Source: Echinococcus granulosus (Eukaryota > Platyhelminthes > Cestoda > Cyclophyllidea > Taeniidae). From it: a stretch of DNA of 63,003 nt. Made by a program: the position numbers and the translations under genes. Below the pieces are notes generated by a model. The model had not been told where the DNA came from. It saw only the letters and a list, made by a program, of their open reading frames with translations, and searched no databases. Each line of letters begins with the position of its first letter. The first letter of the stretch is position 1. Of the stretch, positions 1-16,915 are shown in pieces. The stretch is taken from the NCBI RefSeq assembly GCF_000524195.1, contig NW_020170400.1, positions 203,759 to 266,761 on the forward strand. Reading direction: 5' to 3'.

Positions 1-3000
1 GCCCACCTGGCGTTTAAAGTGAGCTGAGGATTGTTTGTTGGGTAGGTCAAGCAAAATAGTTCCAATTTTGTGACAATAAAGAGCTAAATAATTTAGTGCC
101 TGCGCTATGAAAATTTGAAAAGTGTGCTTTTAATATCAAGAGGCTGAATTTTGTTTGCCTCCATGTCACTGAGAAATGCCTCGCTTCAAGGATTCTTTAA
201 TAAGGTAAAGAATCGCTTCTGTTTTTTTTTTTCAAAATCAATGGAAAAGGTTTAGAACTGACTTGTAGTTTCCTTAATTAAGGCCATTTTATTGATGAAC
301 GAGACGTAAAATATATTCCCTGCATTCCATTTTATCATTGTTAACACGCTTAGCAGGGAATCAAACGGTAAAATAAAGTGAGATGGTATCTTGACTAAAA
401 GATGACAGATTTACAATACTGATCTAATAAAAAACTAATCGTCTGGTTTCGTAATCGAGCCCAAAAGTCCCCGACAAAGCATGATTCAACAAGAATAATT
501 TTCCGCTGAATTATGTGACACCAGTTTGGGAGGCTCGCTAATGGCTAAAGAAGCCCCATGGGGATATCGACAAGGACTAGATGACCTAGCCTCCAGAGAC
601 TGAGAAATATACATCGTTAAGCATCCACACTACGCAATTCTACTCGGCCCTTTGAAAGTAATTTTTTGTGTACCTTGTGGTCACTTTTATGCCTTAGCTG
701 TCGTGAGGCACCATATGTAGGGAGAAATGCTAGCTTCTTCATTACTGCTGGTGTGCATTATCAAGTTAGATCCCACTTTGGAGTATTGCCTTTTTCTTTA
801 AGGCGATATGGGCCAGGAAGACCTTTTATTTGGAGTTTATGTAAAAGGCTGGACGGTATTCATTCCTTTTGAATCAAGACCCTTTTTCTGGATAGAAAAG
901 GGAATAGGAATAAAGTTAGCTAAACTAGTAATTCGCAACCATTTGTGTCATATTTTTTCTTCTCCATTTACCCCTCTCTGGCCTGCATTACCTTCCCCAC
1001 AGTTGTTTGCAAATGGATAAACAGGAGTGCCATATATCCAGGCCGCTAGTAAATTGTAATTCGTAAACATTTCATAAGGAGATATTTTCACCCTTTTTGC
1101 ATCCGACCTTGTTCTATAAGTACTGACCATGTTGAAGAAAAAGGAGTTAAAGTATGCGGCAAGTCAGAGTCCTGTCTACCCGACTCCTCTGTTGTGAGTT
1201 TACACAGAATCAACCATCCACAGCAGACGACATGCCTCTATATCTTTTAAGTTTGGCACTTTGTAAGGCAAATTTTGAGGTTAATAGTCTTCTGGGGTGA
1301 ATTTACCTACATTTGCTGCCAATTCACTATCCTGGATTACTTCCAATGGAAAGATAAGAGAGCGGAAGCAAAGTAATGCCAATGACCGCGTAGGCAAATG
1401 TAAGATGATCAAATGAATTTCTTACGGAGTTTTCTCCATAAAAATGTAATATCTGAAATGTGACTTATAAAGTGTTTTATTCGATAAATAAATCTTTTCT
1501 CAACGGAATGCATATTTGTTGGTTTTTTTACCTGTGAAGTAACAGCAGAATGGTCCCGATTTCTACTTACCGTCACTTTCAAAATCTTATATTTGATGCG
1601 TGACTGTCGAATGTTAGGTGAAGGTGAAAAGCACTTAAAGACAAACTGTCAGGGGAGTACTGAAAATGAGAATAGGAAGGGGGTACTATCCCCCTCCCTC
1701 CATTCAATTCTTAAACGTGGTTGTATGTCTTGCTCAGTCTTGCGAGGAAAGCACTTACCTCGGACTGCTTAACAAACTCGAATTATTTGCGAAAAAGATT
1801 TTTTCATCTTCAACCTTCGAGTTATGTAGTATAGCGTTGGGATTGCGTGGTGGATCGTTTGGGGCTAACTAATGATGCGTTTTTTGTTTGATGAATTATG
1901 GAATACAAAAGCTCTTTTTTTGTTTGGCACCCAACCCAGTCCATATCCCCCATCCATCAGGTTCAACCCAAATTTTTAGTGCAAGAGTCCAGGAAAAAAG
2001 AGGTCGGTGCAGAGCACAACAAATAGTAGTAAGCCACATGATACAGGCTCATTAACAGTTGAACACTGTACAGGTGTTGCTACTCATTAAAACGAGTCAT
2101 GATGGTAGACACTATCAAAAGATTTGCAAATTTTCCGTAAAATGCTGTTGCTTAATTTTATAGACTTACTTAACCGTCTGTTTTACTTCACACGTGATAG
2201 ACATTGAGGAAAGATTATCATCCACCTAGAGGAAAAGATCAAGTGGAAAAATGGGATCTTTTTTCTGCTATCTCAGTGTGTAAATCGCCTCAAGGGTCAG
2301 GTTTTCGAGAAAAAAAGTTGTAAAAATTTGGGACTTTTAGACATTCTTTCAAGTAGTGATTTCTCACGTAAATGTTTCCCTTCCGACAATTTGGGGTTTA
2401 TTGAGCTTTAGCTACTTGACATTCAGATAGAACTTTGTTAGAACCAATTCCCCTTACAGCTCAGCATATACTCACTAGACGTCAATGTCAGGCCTTTTCA
2501 ATCATTTCTGGCCGTCGTTTTCCGCCAACGAGTCCTATATAAAAGCGGGTTTAGACTTATGACAGAAGGAAGTGTCGTACCGATACTTCGTGTACATAAA
2601 GCACGGTCCATACAATTTTAGCGGGCCGTAACCCTCAACCGTAGGAATATCCTCCACTCACCTAGATCACTCAAACTAAGAAACTCTTGAAAAAAATTAG
2701 CGCTACTTTTAGAAGGAAAATGTGCACTGGATTTAACATGTGGAAACGAATTGTGCCTCACTCCCTCTCCACAATTTAGGAGTAAAATGTAAAAGACTAT
2801 GTCGTCTTGGCATGGATACCAAGGCAATGGAGGAAAAAGTGTAAACAGTATTTTTTCCACTTTCTATTTCGAAAAAATCTACTTTCCCAATTCTTTAAAT
2901 TCATCCTAATCTGTTTTTGTTCGAAAAAGCCACATTCATGCAAAATGACATCGTCAAAAAGCAAACTTTTAAATTTATGAGTATTTCTTTAAGATTATTG

Positions 3001-3269
3001 AGAGATTAATGAAGTAAATATTTAAAATAAACTTAAAAAAGCTGGATTTTAGAAAATGGAATAGTTGACGGATGCGAAATTTTTTTGAGGAAAAAATATG
3101 AGGCAGCTTTTTACTACTAACAAAGTACTAACGGTTTTAAACATTTTGGTTAATGGACCTCAACCATGGGAAATTACACCAAATGTTAACATAGAGAGTG
3201 CGGTGCATTCCTCTAACTCTTTTCTTGAAAATGGTAATTAAATAAGTTGATCCTTTTTTCCGTCTTTAG
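1..3269. other. Non-coding flank or 5' intron of the synaptotagmin gene
   Basis: I see no exon, RNA gene or clear repeat here on either strand. Open frames are short and lack splice context or recognisable protein sequence. The first recognisable synaptotagmin exon begins at 3270 and codes for the linker before C2A. The exon for the N-terminal transmembrane anchor should lie upstream, and I could not find a membrane segment with basic flanks in this stretch. It is therefore probably beyond the left edge, which would make most of this stretch intronic. That is inference from gene structure. Confidence 0.5.
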
Positions 3270-7644
<4,375 letters not shown>

Positions 7645-7648
7645 CCTT

Positions 7649-7668
7649 CCTCTCTCTCTCTCTCTCTC
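7649..7668. repeat. CT dinucleotide run in the synaptotagmin 3' flank
   Basis: About ten CT units begin a few bases after the synaptotagmin stop codon, inside a wider pyrimidine-rich plus-strand stretch reaching roughly 8110. It probably lies in the 3' untranslated region. No AATAAA signal was seen nearby, so the transcript end is unknown. Confidence 0.8.
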
Positions 7669-8219
7669 GTCTCAGCCAATCTTCTGCCCGACTCGTTCGC
7701 TCTACGTCTCTCTCCTTTTGCCAGGCCGATCACGTGAACAAAAAAGTACGCACGCACTACCTGGCGCCAACTCAAATACAACTGTGTGCGTATCGTGTCA
7801 TAGTGGTGTCCCTCGTCCTCCGTTTTCGCTTAGCTGTCCTCCTTTCCCCGCCCCACCTCCGTTACATCTAGTTGATTGTCGCTGGTTAACACTGTCTCTG
7901 CAGTCCCCATCCCCTTTTACCTCCCCCAATCTATCAACTGGGTAACAGTTTATCTGAATTTCCCGTTACTCCACCCCCGTAATTTATTCGTCCCTCTTAT
8001 CCATCCCCTCTCGCTCCATCGTTTGACCAGCCACAAAAGTCGGCTTTTCATCCTCCTCTTTATTCTTCCTCTTTTATTCTTCTCCTTCTTCTCTTTTCCT
8101 CCTTTTGTGTGTCGTTGGTGCTTTTGTATGATCCAATCTTGGCCACAAACAGAAGCCTACTAATGCACACATAAAACATGCAAATGCTGTGTGCAAGGCC
8201 CCCAGGTTTATTTCAAGGT

Positions 8220-8440
8220 CGCTGTGAACTCTGCTTATTCCATCAATCGATAAATTGATGGTATCACCAGGTGGAGCAACACGTATGGGTATTGGAGGTG
8301 AGTACAACTTGGGCATGGTTGAGGTGAGTAGCGGTCGGATCAAAATACTACGTGTGTAGGCTTCTCTAAGTCCATAAATCGATAAATCAATGAGATCGGG
8401 TAGGCCGAGCATGCTGATTGGATATTGGGGGCAAATGTAG
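8220..8440. repeat. Degenerate tandem duplication, unit about 130 bp
   Basis: Two similar blocks follow each other. Each contains an ATCGATAAAT core, at 8246-8255 and 8378-8387, each preceded by a pyrimidine-rich 'ctt..tcca' stretch and followed by a G-rich purine stretch. The spacing between cores is 132 bp. Read on the minus strand the blocks give similar peptides (LIDLSIYGLRE and TINLSIDGISR), which shows the shared frame but does not prove coding. Identity is modest and was judged by eye. Confidence 0.4.
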
Positions 8441-9419
8441 GTCAGGCTTGAGTTGTGTTAACGAATCTGCATGCTGTAAGAACAAAAAAATATTTGAAAC
8501 AAGTTAAAATAATTTGTGGTGTGGTAAGTGAAGCACATGCATTTTACTGTTTCCTAGCAGCATTCTTATAATTCCCTTTCAGATTAACTTTGGGCGTTAT
8601 GACAGATGTATTTTGTGGCATAATGACCACTTTTGGAAGGTGTCACATAAAGTAGGGGACACTGTTCCTTTTTAAAAGAGTGCATAACAGGATCAAATTG
8701 AGGGACTCAATAAGGTTCGGAATTGATAAAAGAGTGATAGAATATGTTGAAAAATTTTGACTACATGGAAAGAATATGGACGCTTTTAATTTTGCTTGAC
8801 AGGAGACTTACCTCCAAATCTGTTAGTTGACTGGTTTTGAAGAGCTTTTCTAGAGAAAAACATCTTCCATGGAAGGCTAAGCTTTTGAGGCCGGCAGCGG
8901 AACTACTTCCAGTCTTGAAAAAATGGCACTACTTCATGTTGCTGACCGTAACCAAAAAGGACAATTGAAGAGTCCTAACACTTTTGGGGAAGTTAAATTA
9001 AAAAATGGAATTGCTGCCGGACTCCCAGAATTTAAGTTACGCTGTGTCTATTAATGAACAAAGCTTATTCTTGGACAAACGCTCCATATAATGTTCTCGC
9101 TGTGGCTTATTGGTCCGGCTTAAGCAACACTTTTTACTATATTTTGATTTTTTGGGTCAATTAGCCATAAAAAAACATGTGTAAGATGATAAAACTGCCT
9201 CTCTGCAGCAAAAAAAAACCATTTTTTTAAAGATCAGTATTGTATTGACATTTGATTCTACCTGAAGACTGTCGAGCGAGTCGATGTGGAAGAGCACTTA
9301 GAAGAGGCGTCAGAAAAGTAGTTAAAAAGGTGACGATCAGGGAACAGGTTGAAAACACTAAAGGGTCTATTAGTAAGGCATTTTTCTCATTTGATCGCAG
9401 CGTTCGGCGCATATTTTTC

Positions 9420-10680
9420 TCACCGGTTCACTGCAGACTGCGTTGGTAAGGCTTTCTCTAAGCTGCGCTAATGTCTTTGTGTGCGTCTACGTGTGTGTCG
9501 GACTGCGCAAATGTCAATGTCTGCATGTGTGCATTCGTGGTTGTGGCAGTAGGTGGTGATAAAAGAAGGCACAAGGCAAAGTGCGTGGATACAAGTATCT
9601 GCAGAAATCTCTAGATACCCTGCAGTACGTCGGTGGAACATTGGAATGGCGCAAACGCTTCAGTGACACTCGGCTCCAAGCCAAAAGTGCGCCAGTGAGA
9701 AATACAACCACAATATATCATCCGCGAATCCATATTGCAATTCTGGTTCTTCAATTACTCATTCGCATCTCTATTTTACCCACACTTACCATGCTTTGCC
9801 TATTTATTCCTACTTCTGGTGGGCTAAGTAATCCCCTGAATGTTGACATAGCCCTAGTCGATATACCACCCCATCGCCGAACATTACATTTAAAAAATTG
9901 CACATCACAATGGTAGCTCCCACTTCTCATTTATATCACTGTCTAGTACTTATTCTTTTAAATAACCTGCAACCAATCCTCAACCAGTTCACCATTGATT
10001 GCTCAGGACTCATAACTCATTTCACTCCCATTCATGGTGCATAGATCATAAGGAAAAGGAAGTCCTTCTCTGTCAATTCATTTCTTCATTTGTTCCAAAA
10101 TTGCCACAACCTAGCAACGGATTTCTAGTCCACACTTATCGAAATTAATTCGAGCTGACCTCCTCGAATATAAACTTACCTCATCGGATGGGATCGTTGA
10201 GCAGCGAACTTAGTCACATAATTAAGACGTGATCATTGGAACAGAAGAGGGGATCGTGGTGCAGCCAATCAATCTATTTGTCACAGTACGGACCAAAACA
10301 TTCATAGATAACACCGAGAACAACGACAGACAAAAAGTGATGAGTTCACGAGTCTGCTATGCAGCAACATGAGTGTCAGTCTTAACATTGCCTTCAGTAA
10401 ATCACCACTTCACACTGAAGGCAATCACGCACCACACGCGACTCAGGTTAGGCTTTAACTTCGCCTTCTTTCTTTCCACTTTCCCCACATGACTGTTCTT
10501 ATTCCTCCCCTTCACCGGAGTATGTGGGCCGTTATAATCATTAGGAGGTGGAAGATAAAGCACAAAGATAAATACATCATAGCAATCTTGATTACTATGC
10601 ACAGTTTTGGACAAGGCGGACTGACACAAGCATCAGCTAAAGGCAACAAGGTGTTCAAGTGCTTTACCTTGACGACGCTC
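9420..10680 (+). repeat. Dispersed repeat family, copy A
   Basis: This block matches, in inverted orientation, the block at about 14420-15605. The order of the matches is the same in both. The junction-like string CACTGCAGACTGCGTTGGTA begins at 9429 here and ends the other copy near 15597. The string AATCACGCACCACA at 10423-10436 pairs with its complement at 14617-14630. Several further strings between them align. The distance between anchors is nearly equal in both copies (about 0.99 and 0.97 kb). Identity is partial, so the copies are old. No terminal repeats, target duplications or transposase were found, so the class is unknown. An open frame here (9581-9916) contains LEWRKRFSDTRL. Confidence 0.7.
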
Positions 10681-13600
10681 TTAAGATCATCTACTACTAC
10701 AGGCAATGTACCGGTTCAATCTCTTTCGTTACCTTTTCTCTCCCCATATTAGAGACCCTGTAAGTAAAGCGATTGAAACCGTGCGAACAGTGTAAACTGG
10801 GACTTTTGATTCAGCTGCAGGTAAAGCATTTCCAGTACGAATCGAGAAATTTTTTGGCTAATGAAGGACGCCAGTACCTCCTGTTCAAGAAACTTTTTGT
10901 TCCAAATTAATGTTCAAGAGCAACTAGGAGGGGAAAGTGTAGCAATGTAAATCCATGAACCATGAAAACAATGTGTGCTTGAAGAATGAGCAATCAGAAT
11001 TAGGTGGAAAAATATCAACAAATTTATCTTTTTAGAAAGCGGGAGCATTCCACTGGTTTTTAAAATGTTTAGCAATTTAAAAGATTATCAATCAAAATCA
11101 AAAATGTACACCAATTGTTTAACTTTGTAGTCATAGAACACCTGTCTGTACGAAGTGGCATTTCTGTAGACCGAGGGTCAAACGTTGAGATAGGGTTGTG
11201 ACCATTGTTTCTCTGGCTGAGGTCAGGATGTCCATAGTAATTTTAGAGAGTCTTCAGGTACTTATTGACAATACCGACGGCTCTTGACAAAAACAATTAT
11301 GCCCTTATCTATGCTTGAAACTTCGTGCAATCTCAACAGCTTTTATTAGCGCTGTCAACAGATTAAAAAGAGTTTGTTAAATTTATGCACAACTTAAGTG
11401 GTCTAGATGTGACATTTTCATGGACCCGATGTATCTTTTTCTAGTTTCTCCATCTTCTGACCTCGCAATTCTCTAAGAAGTAGATAATCAAATTCATCAA
11501 TGGCAGTTTTGTTAAATCCGCGGTCAGATCTCTGTCTAGGTGGACAGCCGTGCCTGCGTAGTGTGCGTGAAGGATAGAGTGGAAAGAAGGCATGGTTTCA
11601 GAAGTAGACTGACGATTTTTTTGTCCTTAGCCTCCCTTCGACTTTTATCACCAGTTCGAAGTTCCACTTTTTTTGAGAACTTTCAACGAGTTGAAACCTG
11701 GGATAATCTCATGAAATGCATAGCTGTTTACCGGCAACTTATGATAATCATAAAGTGATGATATATTTCTCTATTTATAACGCCATCACATCAACCGTGA
11801 CTTAATTTCTTTCAAATATTACGGGGCGTAATCAGTGTTCTTTTATTCTGGCCTGTTACGCTACCTTTTTTTGAAAGATACAATGCAATGAAGCTCTGTG
11901 AATTAAAACAGGTTACTTCGTGCACAGTGTCACGAAAAATAAAATTTAGTGCCGTACAATTAGAGTTTTTTCCCTCAGTAACTCTGCCTCTAGGCGTTAA
12001 AGTTTTCTCATTCTCCAAAAATTTTTACTCTAATGAACAAGTCTTTCTCCTTTCAGCCATTCTCGTTTATAGGAGAGGCAGTTGTTAATGAGCTGCGCAA
12101 CCCTCATCCACACTTTTACCCAAATTGTTCTTGACTTAGTCAACCTAAGAATTGTTTTGAGGTGCAACAAGTGTTATTAAGCCATACCCAACATTTTTAA
12201 GAAATGCTAGTGCAGCTCTACTACATTGAGTACTAAGTAGTATCTAGGTTACATTGACCTTGTCTGTACCACCGATAGGTGTGGGTGCGATTAACGACTA
12301 TACATAGTGGAGTAATCACCATCACAATAGTGTTTTGCCAGATAAAACACGGTAGAAAAAGACATTTTAAAGCAAGTGAGGGCTTGGCTATCACAAACCT
12401 GACAGACGTTACTCTGTTGATTTTGGGCTTAGTGGTCTTCTATAGGTGCTTTAATAGCGGTTTCACTAAATCAATTAGAAGAAATAGAGATGAGCGAAAG
12501 ATGCAGTGCACTTCCCCCATTTGTTTCATTAGTGCAAACAATCCTCCAATACTTGCATAAGCAATTTGGAGATTTAGGAGAAATGATGGTGCTAGACGCC
12601 TCGAATGGAAGGTGCTGTTGTCTCTCGATAAACAAAAAAGTCAGTAATTTCTGCTGAACATGCATAATCAACAGCAGTTCGAAGGAATGAACCTCACACC
12701 TATCGCAATGTTTCCATCCGTGCTCAAGGGTTCTCCAAAAATGAGGGAGAGTAGGCAATGGTACTGCGTCTCTCTATCCAATTATAGGGACATGAAAGAT
12801 GTATATTTTTCGCAGTGATCAATAATCCTACAAAATCATCAAAAAAAGGAGAAATGAACACCATACCTCTTCTAACCAGCAGATTTGTCATTCTGGGGTT
12901 TTCGAGACTGTACATATTGACCAAGCTGTCAGGTGGGAAGATGAAACTACACATTAATCGCATTTATAAAGGCTTTCACTAAGACTCTAATATCTAGACG
13001 TGGGATTTAAGTTTATGCCTAAGCCGGTGTTCTCTTGAGTATGGGGCTGCAGTTCATACATTCACCGGTATTTCGCCGTTTAATTCACGTAGCAGCACAT
13101 ATTTTCTTACTGAATATTGTAATACCCACTTACAAAGCTTCAGCACCAAGATATGCCTAACTTCATTCTTCATCGCCAACACGGACCTGATGCATGCTAG
13201 ATAAAAGCCCTAACGACAAGCTCATGCACGAGCGCATACAATTTACACGTGTTTTCAGGTCTGGTGGACGGTTCTGCCAATGGAAGTGTTCCTCATTTTG
13301 GATGACCTATACGTGTCTACAAGGCAGAAATGGGGTTATGGTCCAGCCAATATCCCATACCTAAATATCAACTCTACCTCAACACGCCTCTGCATACGTA
13401 CTTGCATTTGGGCCTTCTACATCATCATTGTCATATGGCGTAGCATGTGGGACACGTTCGATCTGTACGGACTGCTTTTCTACCGACAAGTCTCCAACCG
13501 TCTGGTCTGCTTGCATGCATTACTCACAAATGGGTTAATCAACGCCACTAGCTCAACTAAAATTGCCGTCACGACCTATTGTTGCCTTGTAAGATTGCGA

Positions 13601-14419
13601 GATGAATGCACGGGTACCCACCTGACCGCAAGTTGTTCGTTCCCTCACCGTTCTTGTTTAATTGGAACCACGACAGAAAACAGGCAGATTAAACAGCTAA
13701 GACTGCTCGCCCATAATGCTCTTTGGTAATGTTCTGCCAGTAATAATACAATTTTGTCAAAGCTCAGATCCTTTGGAGACTTGGACAGAATAAAGGGTGT
13801 GTACGTCTTTTGTGAGGGTGTTTCGAGTTTCCGTTCATCGTTATTCCCAGTGAAGTCAGCTCAGAGAAAGTGATCATATAGGGATCATGTGGAATCTAGA
13901 GTTGAATGTGGAATCAAACCTAAAGCCAAGAATCGGAGTCGAAAATTTAAGTTCACTTGCACGATACTGTGTGTGACGGAGTCAAAACCTTGACACCCTT
14001 GTCTGGACGGTGGTGTGATCTGGCTTGAATTTGCGTAAAATGTAACCTCATAAGTTGCATCCATTTCGGCTGATGCTCACACTGTGGTTGGAGCTTCGAT
14101 GGCGATAGTTATATCTGAATGCAGCTTCATCGACCATTGGGGATCTTTCGGAACCACCCACTCAACCAAATAATCAGTAGATGGAGACTTGGAGGAAACT
14201 TTTTTTGCAGGGGAGGAAGTGGACAGATGTGAAATAGGGAGGAGTTAAGGAATGGTAGGAGGAACGCAGTTGATTGGCATTGGTGATGACATGGAATGTG
14301 ACCAACGAGAACAGTCCTTTGAAGACTTGATTGGTTTGGTGGAAAAGCACACGTAGGGTGGCACTGTGGAGGATTTTGCTCCTGACGCTGTGTAATGATT
14401 CGTTTAAATTATCGTCCAT
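10681..14419. other. Spacer between the inverted repeat copies; no gene seen
   Basis: I found no recognisable exon in this stretch. The longest frame is on the plus strand at 13280-13729 (149 codons). It has no domain I recognise and no codon-level features that set it apart from chance, and its product is cysteine- and leucine-rich without a clear membrane topology. It could be decayed mobile-element sequence, since repeats flank it on both sides. Confidence 0.45.
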
Positions 14420-15605
14420 CACTTCAACACATACAGCCTCTACTTTGTGCCAAAGCATTTGTTGTTGATGCAGTGTGCGTTACCCCCCAACTGCTACACG
14501 ATTTTAACGACCTGCTTTTGCATACTGCATATGGCGATGGAGGGGGGAAATAAAAACGGTAACGTGGGGAAAGTTGAATGCACAATTGGTGAAGTAGAAG
14601 CCCTGCCCGAACCACATGTGGTGCGTGATTACCTGTAGTCTGAGGTGGTGGCTTACTGGAGGAGGCGTTGAGACTGATGTCCATGTTGTTGCAAATAAAT
14701 CTGCCTGGCTCACTGCTTTCCGTTGTTGTCGGTATCATCTCTAAGTGCTTTGGTCTGCACTACGACGATTGGATGGATTGTCTGCCGATTCCTGCTCCTG
14801 TTCCGACGACCACGTCTCATCTATATGATTGAGTTTGATTCTCAACACTGATCCGGTCTGATCTGACCCAATCAGATAATTTCAGCTCATTTTCTTCAGG
14901 GTGAATAAGAATTTCTTCAAAAAGCAGAGCAAGACGAAGTATTTTAGATATAAATTAGTGTAGTCCGAGAATTCGTTGCTGTTTTGCAGTTATTTCTAAA
15001 CAAAAAAAAGAAAAAAATGAGCAAGTGAGTGGGCAGAGAAACAAGGATGGACTGGTTGAGCACTGCCTGAGGAGTAGTAGAAGAGCGTTTGAAGGAATTA
15101 ATACCAGTAGTGGTATGCAGGTTGAACTAGAGTGGATGCAGCCGCTGGAAGGTGAGACTACAGGTGTATAATAAGAGTTTTCTCAAGTATGACTTCTCGT
15201 AATGTAGTGTTAATTCGGTGTGGGTTTGGTTAACGTTAAAGGCACTACTTAAGCTATCTGATTGTGTTAGATATACAGGTAGAGAGGTGAGGCATTGAAA
15301 GTGCGGGTGGATGAGGATAAGTAATACTGGTTGAGTAGTCGGAGTTGGTAGATGAAATCATCGCCGCCAGGAAGTTGGTTGGAGTTTCATTCCTCACTAA
15401 TCTACGGTCGCCGTGGAGCCGAGTGTGACTGAAGCGTTTACACCATTCTAATGTCTTGGTGCTACTGGGTGTCTCACTGGCGCACCTCACCACCAAATGC
15501 CGCATCCACGAATGCGCAAACATGCACAGTCCTACACGGACACAGACACAGATATTAGCACAGCTTTGGGATGACCCTACCAACGCAGTCTGCAGTGGAC
15601 CGATG
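14420..15605 (-). repeat. Dispersed repeat family, copy B (inverted)
   Basis: This is the reverse-orientation partner of the block at about 9420-10680. Read on the minus strand from 15605 downward it follows copy A in order over most of its length, with many substitutions and small indels. The minus-strand frame at 15254-15583 contains LEWCKRFSHTRLHG and then LVRNET. The plus-strand frame of copy A contains LEWRKRFSDTRL and then PVRNTT. The same peptide frame is therefore kept in both copies. This could reflect an ancestral coding region of a retroelement or simply shared ancestry. The boundary nearest 14420 is soft. Confidence 0.68.
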
Positions 15606-15975
15606 CCAGAAACTCGCGTTGACTACTACCGTAAAATAGAATACACCATTTTATACTTCATCTCGTGGAACCATGGTAGCAACCCTTCTTAATCACCCTA
15701 CCGCAGCATTACCCTTCAACACATAATTCATTTCGGTGCCGTAGTAGAAGCTCTGTCTAAGAAGCAACTCATTAGCGTACTCTACATCTTTTCCATCGAA
15801 TTATCAAGAAACTACCATGTCTTATGAAATTAACATGCCTTGAGTAGGTGGGGAGGTAAAATGAAGTTAGATTATCAATCTACCTATGCATTGTTTGAAA
15901 GCGGGAGATTCTACTGCTCCAAGGTTATGAATGAGGGTTGCATACGCCAGGAAGTAAAGAAATGGGATTAAAACA

Positions 15976-15981
15976 TTTATT
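15976..15981 (-). promoter_or_regulatory. Probable poly(A) signal AATAAA
   Basis: On the minus strand this hexamer reads AATAAA and lies about 108 nt beyond the stop codon of the acidic-tail protein gene. Position and orientation suit a 3' end signal for that gene. A chance match is possible in this AT-rich DNA. Confidence 0.5.
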
Positions 15982-16088
15982 ACGATAAGATAAGCAAAAG
16001 CGCATACAACAGAATACTCCAAAAGGAGGACATACCAAACAAATACCAATAATTTCAAAGCTTCTACCAAAATCCGCGCATTAGATGG

Positions 16089-16915
16089 TTAATTGCGGAT
16101 TCTGAAAGGCTCTTTATCCTCTGTAGCTGGATTATAATCCTCGGCATCTGGGTCCATGTCCTCCTCATCCGAACCTTTGTCCTCTGCATCTGGTTCTTTG
16201 TCCTCTTCATCAGAGTATTTGTCCTCTTCTTCTTGTTCTTTACATTCTTCATCCGAACCTTTATCCTCTGCATCTTGATCTGTATCCTCGGTATATGGAT
16301 CCTTGTCTTCTCTATCAGGATTTCCAGTCTCTGGGTCTGTGGACGGTTCTCGAAATAGTAGATCGATAGCAACCAAGTCATCGCTCTTGAACATATTCAA
16401 GAAGTACCTTAATTCATATTCGGATTCTTTAACGTCCATTCGATTTATCGCTTCTTGAAGAAGCTGATTATCGATTCTGAAGCGATGTCTAATAAACCTC
16501 TCTTCTTCATATTCCACAAACTGATTTGTTTTATCACCTAGGTATTGCAGATAGAAATTTAAAATTAGAACATGTATTCAATCGAATTTTGTTTTAAATG
16601 CTTACGTATTTCGCTCGCGAATTTCGCCCTGCTTAAGTCGAAGATGAGTTCTGCATGGTTGTAAAGCATTTGAAATACCCTGCTCACTTCTTGCCGTGCA
16701 AGCTCCTCGAATTCATGTAACACTGATATTTCTTGTTGCTGTTCTTGCATTCCTCGCTGTTCCTGCTGTTGCCCTTCCCGTTGATGCTGCTGTTCTCGTT
16801 TTCGAGTCACTTCACTGTTCGAAACAGTACCACCACACTGTCGATGTTGAACCAATGAAGTTCTCCTTCTGCGAACTCTGCGTTTTTTTAATCTGTAACG
16901 ACACCTACGTCCCAT
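16089..16915 (-). CDS. Unrecognised protein with basic N-terminus and acidic repeat tail
   Basis: Two exons, 16606-16915 and 16089-16537, flank a 68-nt intron with a good donor (C/GTAAGC) and acceptor (CCTAG/G). Joined in phase they give 252 residues. The ATG at 16915 is the first after an in-frame TAA eight codons upstream. Residues 1-20 are very basic (LKKRRVRRRRTS), resembling a nuclear localisation signal. A glutamine/arginine-rich stretch follows, then a predicted helical middle region, then from about residue 163 an acidic tail built of degenerate 10-11-residue units such as EDKGSDEED and EDKEPDA. An AATAAA lies downstream. I do not recognise the family. The basic/acidic polarity recalls chromatin-associated or chaperone-like proteins, but that is only an analogy. 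The open frame across a consensus intron and the structured composition argue for a real gene. Confidence 0.72.
16130..16315 (-). repeat. Coding tandem repeat of the acidic tail
   Basis: Within the second exon of the acidic protein, a unit of about 30-33 nt recurs with variation. On the plus strand it appears as repeated 'tttgtcctctgcatc' and 'ttcatccgaacctt' strings. Each unit encodes variants of DEEDKxxDAEDKGS. Copy number in such tracts often varies between individuals or strains; that last point is general knowledge, not seen here. Confidence 0.75.

Noticed and set aside
13280..13729. 149-codon plus-strand open frame
   Set aside because: It has no family resemblance and sits between decayed repeat copies. 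The composition does not suggest selection for coding.
14830..15010. Possible direct long terminal repeats around the 10-14 kb region
   Set aside because: The matching blocks are in inverted, not direct, orientation, so they cannot be LTRs of one element.
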